64,000 nucleotides of DNA from an uncultured Bacteroidales bacterium (GCA_934695325.1 CAKUVD010000001.1:1-64000); one strand, 5' to 3'; positions 25,837 to 35,131 are shown, numbered from the stretch's first letter. Numbers and translations: made by a program. The notes: generated by a model from the sequence alone, not told the origin.

Positions 25837-27054
25837 TTAGTTACTATGTATAAGTTTTTTGTACACATCAATATAAGCTTGTACCATTTTTTCTCTTGCA
25901 TATTTATGTTGTGCCATATTGCTTATATCAATATGGCTGAAACTCCTTTCTAAAAGTGTTTCCGTTGTGTCTTTCAAATTTACAAGATCTCCATAATCTA
26001 CAAACTCCGAATAGTCTGGCAATGTGATTTCCTCAGGTGCTCCTGCCTTAAACCCTACTACAGGCGTCCCACAACAAAGGCTTTCTGCTGTGACCATCGA
26101 GAAGGTTTCGCGCTTACTTGTCAGCAGTGTGACGTCTGACAAAGAATACAGTTTAGCTAAATCGTTTTGATTGTCGACTTGTCCAAACAGTTTTACATTA
26201 TCGGGAATATCGACGCCAGCATCATACCTGCCAGCGACAACGAATAAGACATCAGGCATCAGCCTTGCTAATTCACAGACATAGTAGCCTCCTTTGATTG
26301 AGTTTATGTCAAGTGAGAAAGACGGAGTTGCGTGGAAAACAATTTTTTTGTCCAAAGGCATAGAAAATTGTTTTCTGCAATCATCCTTTCCATATAGTCT
26401 GAAAACATTCGTATCAAGACCGTTCAACACTGTCACGTGACGGGCATTCGACAATATAGGCGATTGCCTGGCTCGATTTTCAAGCCAGGGTGAGACCGAG
26501 GTTACAATAAGCCTATCTCCAAAACTGTCAAATGCCTCCTGCATAAGTGTCCAAGAGCGATGAGTCCCATCAATGAGGAATGATTTGGTTTCTTGTCTGA
26601 ACCTTTGGCAATGTCCACAACCTGTTTTCCATTTTTCACATTCAAAAGAATGACCACAATTCGCAGTATGCATAAACTCAGCGTGAAGGCTCAGAACTGT
26701 TTTGATATGATGAAGATTGAGATATTTTACAATCTTATAGATATTCACGAAATATCCATTGATGCAGTGCAGATGAACGATATCCGGCTTTTCTCTTTCA
26801 ATAATTTTAATTAACGAATGCGTAGAAAAGTATAGCCCTCCATACATCAAGCCTGTGATACGAGACCAAAGATTATTCAATTTAGAATACCATTCCGGAC
26901 ACACCTTATACACATTAGGTTCACAGCACTTTTCTCCACGGCCATAACACACGACGGAATCTATTCCTTGTCGCTGCAGTTCTGTATGAATGTCATAGAC
27001 AATCTTACCGGTGCTTCCTTTCCTGTAAACACTGTTAACTTGTAAGATTTTCAT
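25837..27054 (-). CDS. GT4-family glycosyltransferase
   Basis: A 405-aa GT-B enzyme from the ATG at 27054 (MKILQVNSVYRKGSTGKIVY; the frame extends seven codons further without similarity). It has GSTGKIVYDI for the first phosphate loop, a Cys/His-rich insert (HTANCGHSFECEKWKTGCGH) typical of a WcaC/colanic-acid-type subgroup, and KRETFSMVTAESLCCGTP, the E-x7-E donor motif. Its likely role is addition of a hexose to the repeat unit. Confidence 0.88.
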   Translation of the reverse strand: MKILQVNSVYRKGSTGKIVYDIHTELQRQGIDSVVCYGRGEKCCEPNVYKVCPEWYSKLNNLWSRITGLMYGGLYFSTHSLIKIIEREKPDIVHLHCINGYFVNIYKIVKYLNLHHIKTVLSLHAEFMHTANCGHSFECEKWKTGCGHCQRFRQETKSFLIDGTHRSWTLMQEAFDSFGDRLIVTSVSPWLENRARQSPILSNARHVTVLNGLDTNVFRLYGKDDCRKQFSMPLDKKIVFHATPSFSLDINSIKGGYYVCELARLMPDVLFVVAGRYDAGVDIPDNVKLFGQVDNQNDLAKLYSLSDVTLLTSKRETFSMVTAESLCCGTPVVGFKAGAPEEITLPDYSEFVDYGDLVNLKDTTETLLERSFSHIDISNMAQHKYAREKMVQAYIDVYKKLIHSN

Positions 27055-27093
27055 TGTATTTTGTAGCATTAACAATTCGAGAACTCAAGTACA

Positions 27094-28299
27094 TTAATTT
27101 TCTGCCCTTTTGTAATTGGGATGACATATAAAATTACCACTTTTTATGTGAGTCCCTTCCAAATATGGAATTGTTATACCGTCAACCAAAAATAAAAGCC
27201 AAGGCAACTGCGGATATCCTCCAATAACAGGCTCTAGCATAATCTGAATGAACATCGCTAAATACATCGCAAACAATAAAAAAGAGACGTCACCTTTATT
27301 CTTCAATTTGTGTAGTCTTATTATCCTTTGCATAATTAATATAAACAATACAATCATAGGAATGAAGAATAACATCCCATACATATCATAGGCTTCTAAT
27401 ATGAAATTATGTGCGAGAAGATTAGTATGTTTAGCGATTTCAGATCCTCCAAGGGGGTAATTCAACATTTCCCCGATGTATGTTATAGTAATGTCACCTC
27501 TTGATGTGTTTATCCCTTCATCGTTAAAACGTTCCGCTATTGCGGAATTGGCAATTTTAGGAATTGCGGTATAAACGAGAACTGAACACGCTACTAATAA
27601 TAAGGAGAACTTTTTCCCCTTATGTTTAATGTTGTGGCAACTAAAGAATTCATATAGCAGAGAGATGTACACAACTCCCATCAAAACAAATGGTGTCCTA
27701 GTTGCTGTTCCTATATTGATTAGAAAAACCACAGCGACACTAATAATTCCCAAGATTTTATATAGCCAACCATACCCACAAAAAAAACAATAAAACGAAT
27801 ATGCTATTGGGACACTAGACATTAGCCCAGCTAGAGTAACAGACATTAAATCGTGTGTCCAGAAGCTATATAATTCTCGTTGGCCTGAGATATGTCCTAT
27901 CAAAATAAAATTTGAATAGTACGTAATAAGTAAATTAACTTCAAACCCTAAGAAAGCAGAAAAGATTATACGTCTAATAAAAAGTTCCTTATCATATGAT
28001 GCCAAGAACCCCTTATAACCAACTATAAACACAAGAAAATAAATAAATGACTTAATAACTTCTTTTGCATCAAAGAATAACATTGATGCTAATATTGATG
28101 AGAGGGACATTAGTAAATAACAGATAGAACTGACGTTCCACCGTATCTTATAATTACTGGTTTTCAGAATTCCCCACAGACAGAAACATAGAAATATAAC
28201 AGGCCCACGTCCCATAAAATTCAAACAAGCACCGAATAGCAGGACACACAAGATAAATGAATCCTCTACTCTGTTACTGGACATTACTAATATGTTCAT
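27094..28299 (-). CDS. O-antigen/capsule polymerase (Wzy-like)
   Basis: A 401-aa very hydrophobic protein with around ten to twelve predicted membrane helices and a large loop towards the C-terminus (about 245-300, containing FNDEGINTSRGDIT and GEMLNYPLGG), the layout of Wzy/O-antigen-ligase-fold polymerases. Polymerases are too divergent to name by motif; the call rests on topology, the loop and its place directly after the flippase gene. The four-base overlap with wzx (ATGA) couples the two. Confidence 0.78.
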   Translation of the reverse strand: MNILVMSSNRVEDSFILCVLLFGACLNFMGRGPVIFLCFCLWGILKTSNYKIRWNVSSICYLLMSLSSILASMLFFDAKEVIKSFIYFLVFIVGYKGFLASYDKELFIRRIIFSAFLGFEVNLLITYYSNFILIGHISGQRELYSFWTHDLMSVTLAGLMSSVPIAYSFYCFFCGYGWLYKILGIISVAVVFLINIGTATRTPFVLMGVVYISLLYEFFSCHNIKHKGKKFSLLLVACSVLVYTAIPKIANSAIAERFNDEGINTSRGDITITYIGEMLNYPLGGSEIAKHTNLLAHNFILEAYDMYGMLFFIPMIVLFILIMQRIIRLHKLKNKGDVSFLLFAMYLAMFIQIMLEPVIGGYPQLPWLLFLVDGITIPYLEGTHIKSGNFICHPNYKRAEN

Positions 28300-29822
28300 T
28301 TTTTTACAAGCAATTTTCCAAAAATGGTTCTTACGAATTCTTTTTCATAATTATTCATTGAAAACATAACCATACTAATAATATAACTTTCTACCACAAT
28401 CATAGTTTTTATTATGACCCTATTCCACCCATCTATTGTGACCATATTGGCAAACGCATATGCGCATATCGCAGACAAGCATAATCCTGGCATCATTTTC
28501 AAGTATGATTTTTGAAAAAAACTCACAATGTTTATATGAAGTTTATAGTAGTATATATAGAATAATGCTAGATTTCGAACCATATAAGCTATAAAAATAG
28601 AAAGGGAAAGACCGAGCAAACCATAAAACTTGGTCATAACTATAGATAGCGGGACATTCACTATGGTCATTCCAACATATACTGCAGCCCGATATTTTAC
28701 TTTTCCACTTGCGATTAATGTCTGATCTGCAATGTCTGCAGGAAGTAAGAGAAATGCGGGAATAATAAGTAGTAATGTACAAATGTATGCGTCTTCATAG
28801 CCCTCACCTAGCCAAACCATAATAAAATCCTTACCTACGATAATAAATCCGACTAATATCAGTCCCATTGTCAGAATCTGAATGCGTCCAACACGAATCA
28901 TCAAAGGAAGTACATCCCCTCTTTCGTTTAGTATCCGTGAAATACGCGGGAGGAACAAACCATTAAGAGCACAAGCGAATGTGTATGTATATGCCTCCAA
29001 ACTAATCGAAATACCCAATACTGCAATCACTCCTGCTCCGGCAAACATACCTAGGATAGATGGCGCTATATTAAAAATACAACGCTGACATAAAGCAACA
29101 ACGGTTGTCCATCCAGAGAAACTCAGCAATGAACACATCTCGGATTTATCTTTATAGCCAAGTTGTACTTTTATTTCTGTCTGCCGTCGAACTATAAATA
29201 ATTTGATACAGATGATAAAAAGACCAACTAAAACATTCGTAAGGACGAGTTCATATAGCCCACCTCCACAATACAGACATACGACATTTATGCTAACAAT
29301 CAATACTTTCGACAACAGGTCGCAAGTCTTTAACTGTACAAATTTTTCGTGAGCTGACAATATACCATTTAGAGGAGTGAATGGAAAGGAGATTACACTA
29401 AATGCCCCTGCAATAGCAAAAACCACCTTCAAGCGTTGTATTTGTTCCAAAGTAAGCTCCCGGTATATGTGAGGTATCAAAACATACACTATTGCCAATA
29501 CAACAAATATTGCTATATCAATGTAGAGATATAATTTATAAACGAGACTAATGCAATGGTTTACTTTTTCTTCGTCTCCTTCTGCCAAATATTTTGCGAC
29601 AAATCTTTGTATAGCGGCACTTATGCCAAAGTCGAAGACGAATAAAGCCACAATTGAATATGCAAGCGTATACAACCCATAGTCGTCCTTACCGATTACT
29701 TGTATCATCCACGGTGTATAGAGAAGTCCTACAAGTATATAAACCGCCACTCCTAAATATGACAATACGGCACCATATTTTATTTGTTGGCTTGAAGATA
29801 AAGATTTCATCATTCTAAACAT
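28296..29822 (-). CDS. Repeat-unit flippase (Wzx-like)
   Basis: A 508-aa polytopic protein of the MOP superfamily (polysaccharide transporter branch), with about fourteen helices. It moves undecaprenyl-PP-linked repeat units across the inner membrane. Characteristic segments are the N-terminal GAVLSYLGVAVYILVGLLYT and DYGLYTLAYSIVALFVFDFG, with conserved charged positions AIQRFVAKYLAEG. The start may be MMKSLSSSQQ three codons in. It overlaps the acyltransferase upstream by 13 bp and wzy downstream. Confidence 0.9.
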   Translation of the reverse strand: MFRMMKSLSSSQQIKYGAVLSYLGVAVYILVGLLYTPWMIQVIGKDDYGLYTLAYSIVALFVFDFGISAAIQRFVAKYLAEGDEEKVNHCISLVYKLYLYIDIAIFVVLAIVYVLIPHIYRELTLEQIQRLKVVFAIAGAFSVISFPFTPLNGILSAHEKFVQLKTCDLLSKVLIVSINVVCLYCGGGLYELVLTNVLVGLFIICIKLFIVRRQTEIKVQLGYKDKSEMCSLLSFSGWTTVVALCQRCIFNIAPSILGMFAGAGVIAVLGISISLEAYTYTFACALNGLFLPRISRILNERGDVLPLMIRVGRIQILTMGLILVGFIIVGKDFIMVWLGEGYEDAYICTLLLIIPAFLLLPADIADQTLIASGKVKYRAAVYVGMTIVNVPLSIVMTKFYGLLGLSLSIFIAYMVRNLALFYIYYYKLHINIVSFFQKSYLKMMPGLCLSAICAYAFANMVTIDGWNRVIIKTMIVVESYIISMVMFSMNNYEKEFVRTIFGKLLVKK

Positions 29823-30322
29823 TTTATGACTTTAGATGGAATCCCTCCAATTAATACATTGGGGGGGGCGGTTTTGCATACACAGGCCGAAGCGGCAACT
29901 ACGCTTGAATCTCCAACACTGAGATTGTTAACAAAAACAGCTCTTGCTCCAATCCAACAACCATCACCTATTGACTGGACACAATTATATCCGGAGCCTG
30001 CACGACGTTCAGATGCTCCGATCTCGTGTGTTCCTGTCAAGAATGTTACATCAGGCCCAATATCAATTCTGTCTCCTAGCACAACACTGCCGTTGCCACG
30101 CACCGTGAAGTTTGCACCAATCCAGCAATCACTCCCAATTGTCAGCTTACCAGTACAAATAATCGGTCCCACTATTTTCGTGTTCTTCCCGATGATATAA
30201 CCAATACTTTGTAACAACTGACGTTTTACTCCAAATAGACGTGGATTCGTCCCAGCAAAAATTTTATTAACCATCAGCAAAACTATGTGTCGCCATATAT
30301 GATTAAAAAGACGTTTAATCAT
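29810..30322 (-). CDS. Hexapeptide-repeat O-acetyltransferase (WcaF/WbbJ-like) with a C8 tract
   Basis: A 170-aa left-handed beta-helix acyltransferase. Hexapeptide turns IIGKNTKIVGPI, LTIGSDCWIGANF, VVLGDRIDIGPD are followed by FLTGTHEIG (catalytic His), CWIGARAVF and SVVAASACVCKTAPPNVLIGG, the usual C-terminus. The codons for TAPP contain eight C on the coding strand, near the end of the gene, in frame here. A slip would change only the last roughly 18 residues. Confidence 0.85.
   Translation of the reverse strand: MIKRLFNHIWRHIVLLMVNKIFAGTNPRLFGVKRQLLQSIGYIIGKNTKIVGPIICTGKLTIGSDCWIGANFTVRGNGSVVLGDRIDIGPDVTFLTGTHEIGASERRAGSGYNCVQSIGDGCWIGARAVFVNNLSVGDSSVVAASACVCKTAPPNVLIGGIPSKVIKCLE
29861..29868 (-). 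repeat. C8 homopolymer tract on the coding strand (in frame)
   Basis: Eight C (G8 on the plus strand) in the acyltransferase gene, encoding the A-P-P of the conserved C-terminal segment. The gene is intact with eight. Confidence 0.7.
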
Positions 30323-31494
30323 TGTATCCTATTCTTCTCTTTATACCAATTGTCATTCAAAATTTCTGCTTTACTGCATGGCCCTTCTGTAAAAGGCGTT
30401 TCTTTCCCTTTATTTAAGAATCGTACTAATGTCAAAAAGCTTGTAGCGGCATATTTGGGAGTCCATAAGGTCTTCATTGTATTATATCCATTGATGGACA
30501 TTTTTTCCCTCTCATCATTATGATTTAGCAGCCATTCAACCTTATCCATCAGAGATTTAATGTTTCCCGATTGAAAGACACATCCATTTTCGCCATCTTT
30601 TACCAAGAAAGGAATACTGCCTATGGCACTCGATCCAACCAATACGCACCCATTACTCATCGCCTCATTAGCCACAGCTCCCCATCCTTCATTTTTATCG
30701 GAAGTGAAAAGGAAAATATCGTGTCCCCGCATTGCTTTCAGGACTTCATCATTAGGGGTATCACCCTTAAAAGAAACAACATCGCTAATGCAAAGCTCTC
30801 TTACAAGTTTTTTCATCTTCTCCTGTTCTATCCCTGAACCATACATATCGAGTATAAACTTGTACCCCTTTGTTTTCAGTAGAACTGCCATCTGTATGGG
30901 CAATTCCGGGTGTTTCCACTTCAAGAACCTTGCACACCACATAAGTGTGTGCAAGGTTCCCGAAGTGGAAACACTTGATGGCGTTTCAACTGAAAATTTC
31001 TCATCAACTTTGGTAAAATATCCCCATTTGTATGCTTTATTCTTAAAACATCCTGCCTTCAGATAATCAGCAGCCGAAAAAGCACTGGCACACAGTAAGT
31101 GCAAGTTTGAATACTTACCATATATTTTGCTGAATTTAAGCAAATGATATGGCCATTTCAGCATAGTCCTAAAATTTTTATATATCCTCTCCGAATATAT
31201 AAACGTCAACTTTTCTCGTTCAAGGCGTTCGTGTAGCAAATGTACTGGGGCAGATCCTAATATGACGACATCTGCAGTAAGTATCCTTTCTTTTATTTCA
31301 TCAGCGTTACTGGCATAAGTGGTATAGTCAACCAGATAGCTGCGCCAACCTGTAAATTTCCATCCGGTTGGCAATAAACTCTTGTCCACGTTCAGTGTTT
31401 CAATAAAGGTCAAATCAATACCTAATTTCACCCATTCATCACATAATTGTAGTTGATGCGGACTCAATATATTTGAAAGAAATACTATTTTCAT
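30319..31494 (-). CDS. GT4-family glycosyltransferase containing a quasi-palindrome
   Basis: A 391-aa GT-B enzyme: MKIVFLSNILSPHQLQLCDE at the start, ARFLKWKHPELPI (about 190-202) at the domain linker, and NEGWGAVANEAMSNGCVLVG (about 262-281) as the E-x7-E donor site. Between residues about 173 and 195 the DNA contains a 28-bp inverted repeat (30910-30974) that duplicates the linker-strand sequence in reverse. The frame is intact, and the variable segment falls between the two domains. It overlaps the acetyltransferase by four bases. Confidence 0.87.
   Translation of the reverse strand: MKIVFLSNILSPHQLQLCDEWVKLGIDLTFIETLNVDKSLLPTGWKFTGWRSYLVDYTTYASNADEIKERILTADVVILGSAPVHLLHERLEREKLTFIYSERIYKNFRTMLKWPYHLLKFSKIYGKYSNLHLLCASAFSAADYLKAGCFKNKAYKWGYFTKVDEKFSVETPSSVSTSGTLHTLMWCARFLKWKHPELPIQMAVLLKTKGYKFILDMYGSGIEQEKMKKLVRELCISDVVSFKGDTPNDEVLKAMRGHDIFLFTSDKNEGWGAVANEAMSNGCVLVGSSAIGSIPFLVKDGENGCVFQSGNIKSLMDKVEWLLNHNDEREKMSINGYNTMKTLWTPKYAATSFLTLVRFLNKGKETPFTEGPCSKAEILNDNWYKEKNRIQ
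30910..30974. repeat. Quasi-palindrome with 28-bp arms inside a GT4 gene
   Basis: Arms 30910-30937 and 30947-30974 pair at 26 of 28 positions around a 9-nt loop (cacataagt). The inner 13 and outer 13 bp are perfect, separated by a 2-bp mismatch. There is no T run and it lies inside coding sequence, so it is not a terminator. Confidence 0.9.
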
Positions 31495-31566
31495 TTTCTT
31501 GGAATTTAATATAATGTAGCCTCAAAATAATTCTTGAGGATTGAGCATTCTACAATATTCAACTTG

Positions 31567-32970
31567 TTATTTCGCAATAAGCCCAAGCATATAGCGTATG
31601 ATATCTGCGAAATCATTTGTTGTTCTTGTAGAATCGTAGAAGTGTGATGTTCCAACACTTCCTGTTCCATCAGAATTGACCACAACGGTTGTGCTCTGCA
31701 GGCTTCTGTCAGAATAGTGTATTATATTCACCTTTAAAGTATTCTGTAACAGAGTAGGCGTTTTCATGATAAATAGCTTATATGGTGCCAGATACTTATA
31801 GAACGCATTTATGTTTACCTTGAAATAATCTTCTCCAGTTTTTATTATGACCTCATCAGCAAATCCAAGTCGTCTCATAATGGCGAATACTTTCAGGACA
31901 GTTGTATCAAGCGCAATATTACCTTTTTCCAATTTGAATATCGGTTGTACCGCTATCTGTTTGTCAATTGTAAAAGAATGAATAAAATCTCTGATTGTAG
32001 GGGTGCCCATATAATCATCGCCAATAAGTCCTCTTATTATATCAGTTGGACATCCTGTAATTTCATGAATATGATTGTACAAATATTCTCTTCTGCTTTC
32101 CTTCAAAGAATACCTAAACGGGTGACTTGAGAGGAATTTACTTATATAGCCTGCGAAGTCCGTATCTTCACCATAAAAATGTCTGAAAATTTTACGGATA
32201 TTCGCAAAATCAGCCACGAGGACTACATTATCCAAACCAAATTTGTTTCCAACAAGAGAACTGTCAGGAGATACTGCACACTTATAGCAACTGTCCATGT
32301 GTGCAGAAAAGACATTGAGGATGCGAAATAAATGAGCCGGATCAATTCTGTCCAAATCCTCGATCACCAAGGCTATCTTTTGAGAATGTTCGGTTTTATA
32401 TTTGTTGATTGATTCTTTTATGATAGTCGTTATGAGATCTTCTTCATATACGAAATTGCTTTCTACTGAAGACATGAAGTCATCAATGCATGTGTCTTTG
32501 CTTAATGATTGCTTGAATTCATCATACTTTTTCTTTATGTTGGTGAAAAGACTGTGTCCTTTCACCAGCATCAGAACTTTTGAGGCTTGTTCCTGGGGCA
32601 GTCCTAATTCTGACAGAAAAGGAATAATATCAGCAGCAAAAGACCGAAATTTATTCTGGATGAAAAACAAAAAGGAAATTCTATTGTCTGGCAATGTGAA
32701 AGATTCAGGTAGTATATCATTGAGCATAAGCTGAAAGAAGATATCATGTTTAATGAAACGGAAGATGTCTTCATTGGATGCTATCTGATAATTGACAGGA
32801 TAAATTGTAAGAAATTTGAAGTCTTTAGATGTCTGGCTAGCCAATACGGATTTCAAGAAAAAGCTCTTTCCGTCTCCAAATTTTGACGATAATATCGTCC
32901 GCGGATTGGCCTCAATATGACGTATAAAGTCAGAGACTTGCTTATCTACAGGTATAATGAGTTCTTCCAT
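31567..32970 (-). CDS. P-loop NTPase, KAP-like
   Basis: A 467-aa ATPase. Walker A is SSKFGDGKSFFLKS (about 28-41), and Walker B is IALVIEDLDRIDP (about 198-210), the LDRID form being typical of KAP and STAND-related NTPases. No membrane helices stand out, unlike classical KAP proteins, and the C-terminal 150 residues have no recognised motif. It is preceded by a FlbD-like gene whose stop overlaps its ATG by one base (TGATG), and next to an MBL-fold hydrolase. This three-gene block has no obvious glycan role and looks like a defence or mobile module. Confidence 0.72.
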   Translation of the reverse strand: MEELIIPVDKQVSDFIRHIEANPRTILSSKFGDGKSFFLKSVLASQTSKDFKFLTIYPVNYQIASNEDIFRFIKHDIFFQLMLNDILPESFTLPDNRISFLFFIQNKFRSFAADIIPFLSELGLPQEQASKVLMLVKGHSLFTNIKKKYDEFKQSLSKDTCIDDFMSSVESNFVYEEDLITTIIKESINKYKTEHSQKIALVIEDLDRIDPAHLFRILNVFSAHMDSCYKCAVSPDSSLVGNKFGLDNVVLVADFANIRKIFRHFYGEDTDFAGYISKFLSSHPFRYSLKESRREYLYNHIHEITGCPTDIIRGLIGDDYMGTPTIRDFIHSFTIDKQIAVQPIFKLEKGNIALDTTVLKVFAIMRRLGFADEVIIKTGEDYFKVNINAFYKYLAPYKLFIMKTPTLLQNTLKVNIIHYSDRSLQSTTVVVNSDGTGSVGTSHFYDSTRTTNDFADIIRYMLGLIAK

Positions 32971-33185
32971 CAGTTTTCAATTTCAAATATTACTTGTGAA
33001 TAAGATTCTTTGATAAGTTCTCGTTCAAGCCTGCTTGATCGACTATCTCCCGTACCTGAAACACCTGAACAGTTGAAATTCACATAAGTTCCATGATTTG
33101 TTTCCTCTACTGATGCGATAGCGTCGATATTAACATAGATTCTTTTGCCTCCTGTCACCTTGTGCAATGTTATGAATTTCGCCAT
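32970..33185 (-). CDS. Small FlbD-like protein
   Basis: A 71-aa protein with the FlbD-type layout: FITLHKVTGGKRIYVNIDAI strands, EETNHGTYVNF in the middle and a helix ending ESYSQVIFEIEN. FlbD domains occur beside flagellar genes, but similar small proteins are also found in accessory islands; no flagellar gene is near here. Translation is coupled to the NTPase by TGATG, so it is likely a partner subunit or regulator of it. Confidence 0.6.
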   Translation of the reverse strand: MAKFITLHKVTGGKRIYVNIDAIASVEETNHGTYVNFNCSGVSGTGDSRSSRLERELIKESYSQVIFEIEN

Positions 33186-33308
33186 TTTAAGATACTAATA
33201 AAGAACGTGTTCTCTAGGTTTCGACCACGTATATGCAGGCAATAATGACATTGAAAGTAAAGTGATGAAATTGCCCCTCATATATGAAAATAAATCTGTA
33301 AAATCTAT

Positions 33309-34481
33309 TTATTTAAAACTAAAGTTATTCGATACACTTCCAAGATTTTGCTGGTCACATAATGATATGGTCGCAAGATCGATAAAAAACTCCTGTTTTG
33401 TTTTTGCATCCTCTGTGACGATAATAGGAACACACCGTTTCTGATGAAGATTTATTAAAGTTGTGTTATCAGGATGTTCATAAATATCTGTTTTTCCCGC
33501 GGATATCATGCAAAATTTAGGTATTGCATATAATTCCTCATTATAATTTTTTTCTGAGCCATGATGCGGAACCTGAATAAGACCTATCTTATTCCAGCAT
33601 TCATGTTTAGTATAAAAGTTCTTTAGATTTTCAAGATTAGCTGAATTTGCTGCTTCAAAATCTCCCATATATAGACATGCTGCGTAGCATAACATAGGAT
33701 TTTGCCCAAACTTACAACATTGCTTTTTACATTGTTTTTTGCAGGAATCTGGCTTAGACAGCAATGTCATTGAGTAGCAGTTATGTTTCTTTCCATAATG
33801 CTTCTCATAGAGTTTCTTACATTTTTCGGCTCCAATACTCTCTAAAAAGTCTTTTATAATCTTGGAATCTTTATACAAATCACCTGAGAGAGTTTTCCCG
33901 ATGGAAGTTATTTCACGTTGCACGTCTTGAACTAAATCATCATCATTCTTTGAACTAACATAGTATGGTATATACAATAACTTCTTTATTGTCAATATCC
34001 CTCCAGAAGGCATAGTTTTTCCTATTAAAGCGTCAAGTTCAATACTTGAATTTGTGGTTTCTTCATCTAAATCTAATGTTTCCACTTGTATGACTGGGAT
34101 ATCATTTATCGATTCCCCTTCAGATGCAATGAGTCTGTCTAATATCCTCAAGGAAGCGTTCTCTGTAATAGTTTTGTCATATAAGTATGCCTCGACAACT
34201 ATTGATAATGATAATTTGGGAATAAAAACTTTTTTCACATTGCATCTTATCATTAAATGGTCTATTCCATTGATATGATCGGCATGAAAATGCGAAATAA
34301 AGAGTGCGTCTATTATAGTACCTTTCGCAAACTCGTCATCAATAATTTTAACTATCCGTTCCTCAAAGTCTTTTGAAGAGACTCCTGGCTTTGCTGCCTC
34401 AAAACAGCCACAGTCAAAAATAATTATACAATCGCGAGATGCATCATCTATATGAAATCTTTCTGCATAAAACTCGTTCGT
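33309..34481 (-). CDS. ComEC-like MBL-fold hydrolase lacking a normal start
   Basis: A metallo-beta-lactamase-fold hydrolase like the ComEC/Rec2 soluble domain. The ATG at 34253 would leave out the metal site. The frame stays open upstream to a TAA at 34482-34484 and there contains IIIFDCG and the metal-binding HFHADH, so the real protein begins further 5'. No ATG, GTG or TTG lies in that open part. A GTG near 34490 in another frame (SINE) would join it after a one-base deletion, giving a normal beginning. Later motifs: YMGDFEA, the PHHGSEKNY histidines and SAGKTDIYEHP. A cysteine-rich insert CKKQCKKQCCK (near residue 250 of the open frame) is unusual. Either frameshifted, 5'-truncated, or started at a non-standard codon. 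Confidence 0.7.
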   Translation of the reverse strand, partial: TNEFYAERFHIDDASRDCIIIFDCGCFEAAKPGVSSKDFEERIVKIIDDEFAKGTIIDALFISHFHADHINGIDHLMIRCNVKKVFIPKLSLSIVVEAYLYDKTITENASLRILDRLIASEGESINDIPVIQVETLDLDEETTNSSIELDALIGKTMPSGGILTIKKLLYIPYYVSSKNDDDLVQDVQREITSIGKTLSGDLYKDSKIIKDFLESIGAEKCKKLYEKHYGKKHNCYSMTLLSKPDSCKKQCKKQCCKFGQNPMLCYAACLYMGDFEAANSANLENLKNFYTKHECWNKIGLIQVPHHGSEKNYNEELYAIPKFCMISAGKTDIYEHPDNTTLINLHQKRCVPIIVTEDAKTKQEFFIDLATISLCDQQNLGSVSNNFSFK

Positions 34482-34534
34482 TTATAGACACAACCTTGGG
34501 TAGAAACTAGTTATCTGACCATTAATAGAACAAA

Positions 34535-35113
34535 TTATAGCACGTCATCATTTATTGTCCATAGCGTGCGAAACATTGGCCAAACTTCGCCTTGTGGGCA
34601 TGGCGTTAGTCTTGCGAAGTGGCATTTCTGGTAGAATGACAGTGCGCTATGGTCTTTTGTATGGTATGCTTTTACTGTCAGGAACACGCAACCTGCCAAT
34701 GTCTGCCGTCTAGCAAATTCTGCGATTTCATTGACAATGGCAGAACCCAGATGTCGGGATTGGCAATCTTTATGAACAGCCAAATAGGCTATTTCCAGTG
34801 CAGGATATACAGACTTGTTCTCGAATTGAATACGGTGAGAATCATTGACCTTCGGACACCAGGTCTCAGATAATCCATTATTCATCTCCTCGAAATCATC
34901 AGAATCCAAGACAATGGAATCAAATGATAAGGCAAATATGGCGACTATTCGTCCACTATCTTTTGCTGCGACTGAATATGCAGAGCAATAATGATTGCTG
35001 GAATAAATTTCTAATTCAGAATGTATAAAATCATCTAACGGCTTTACTCCGCATGAAAATGACAATAAAGACTTGAAATCCGAAATTAATGATATCACAT
35101 ACGCCTCATCCAT
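34535..35113 (-). CDS. GNAT-family acetyltransferase
   Basis: A 192-aa Gcn5-related N-acetyltransferase. The acetyl-CoA-binding region is LEIAYLAVHKDCQSRHLGSA (about 107-126; Q/R-x-x-G-x-A form) and a VFLTVKAYHTKDHSALSFYQ segment follows. Size and layout are like TacT/AtaT-type GNAT toxins, which acetylate aminoacyl-tRNAs, and a small gene precedes it in the same operon, as an antitoxin would. It lacks the usual ribbon-helix-helix partner, so toxin function is only possible, not shown. Confidence 0.72.
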   Translation of the reverse strand: MDEAYVISLISDFKSLLSFSCGVKPLDDFIHSELEIYSSNHYCSAYSVAAKDSGRIVAIFALSFDSIVLDSDDFEEMNNGLSETWCPKVNDSHRIQFENKSVYPALEIAYLAVHKDCQSRHLGSAIVNEIAEFARRQTLAGCVFLTVKAYHTKDHSALSFYQKCHFARLTPCPQGEVWPMFRTLWTINDDVL

Positions 35114-35131
35114 ACAAACATCACGGAATCA

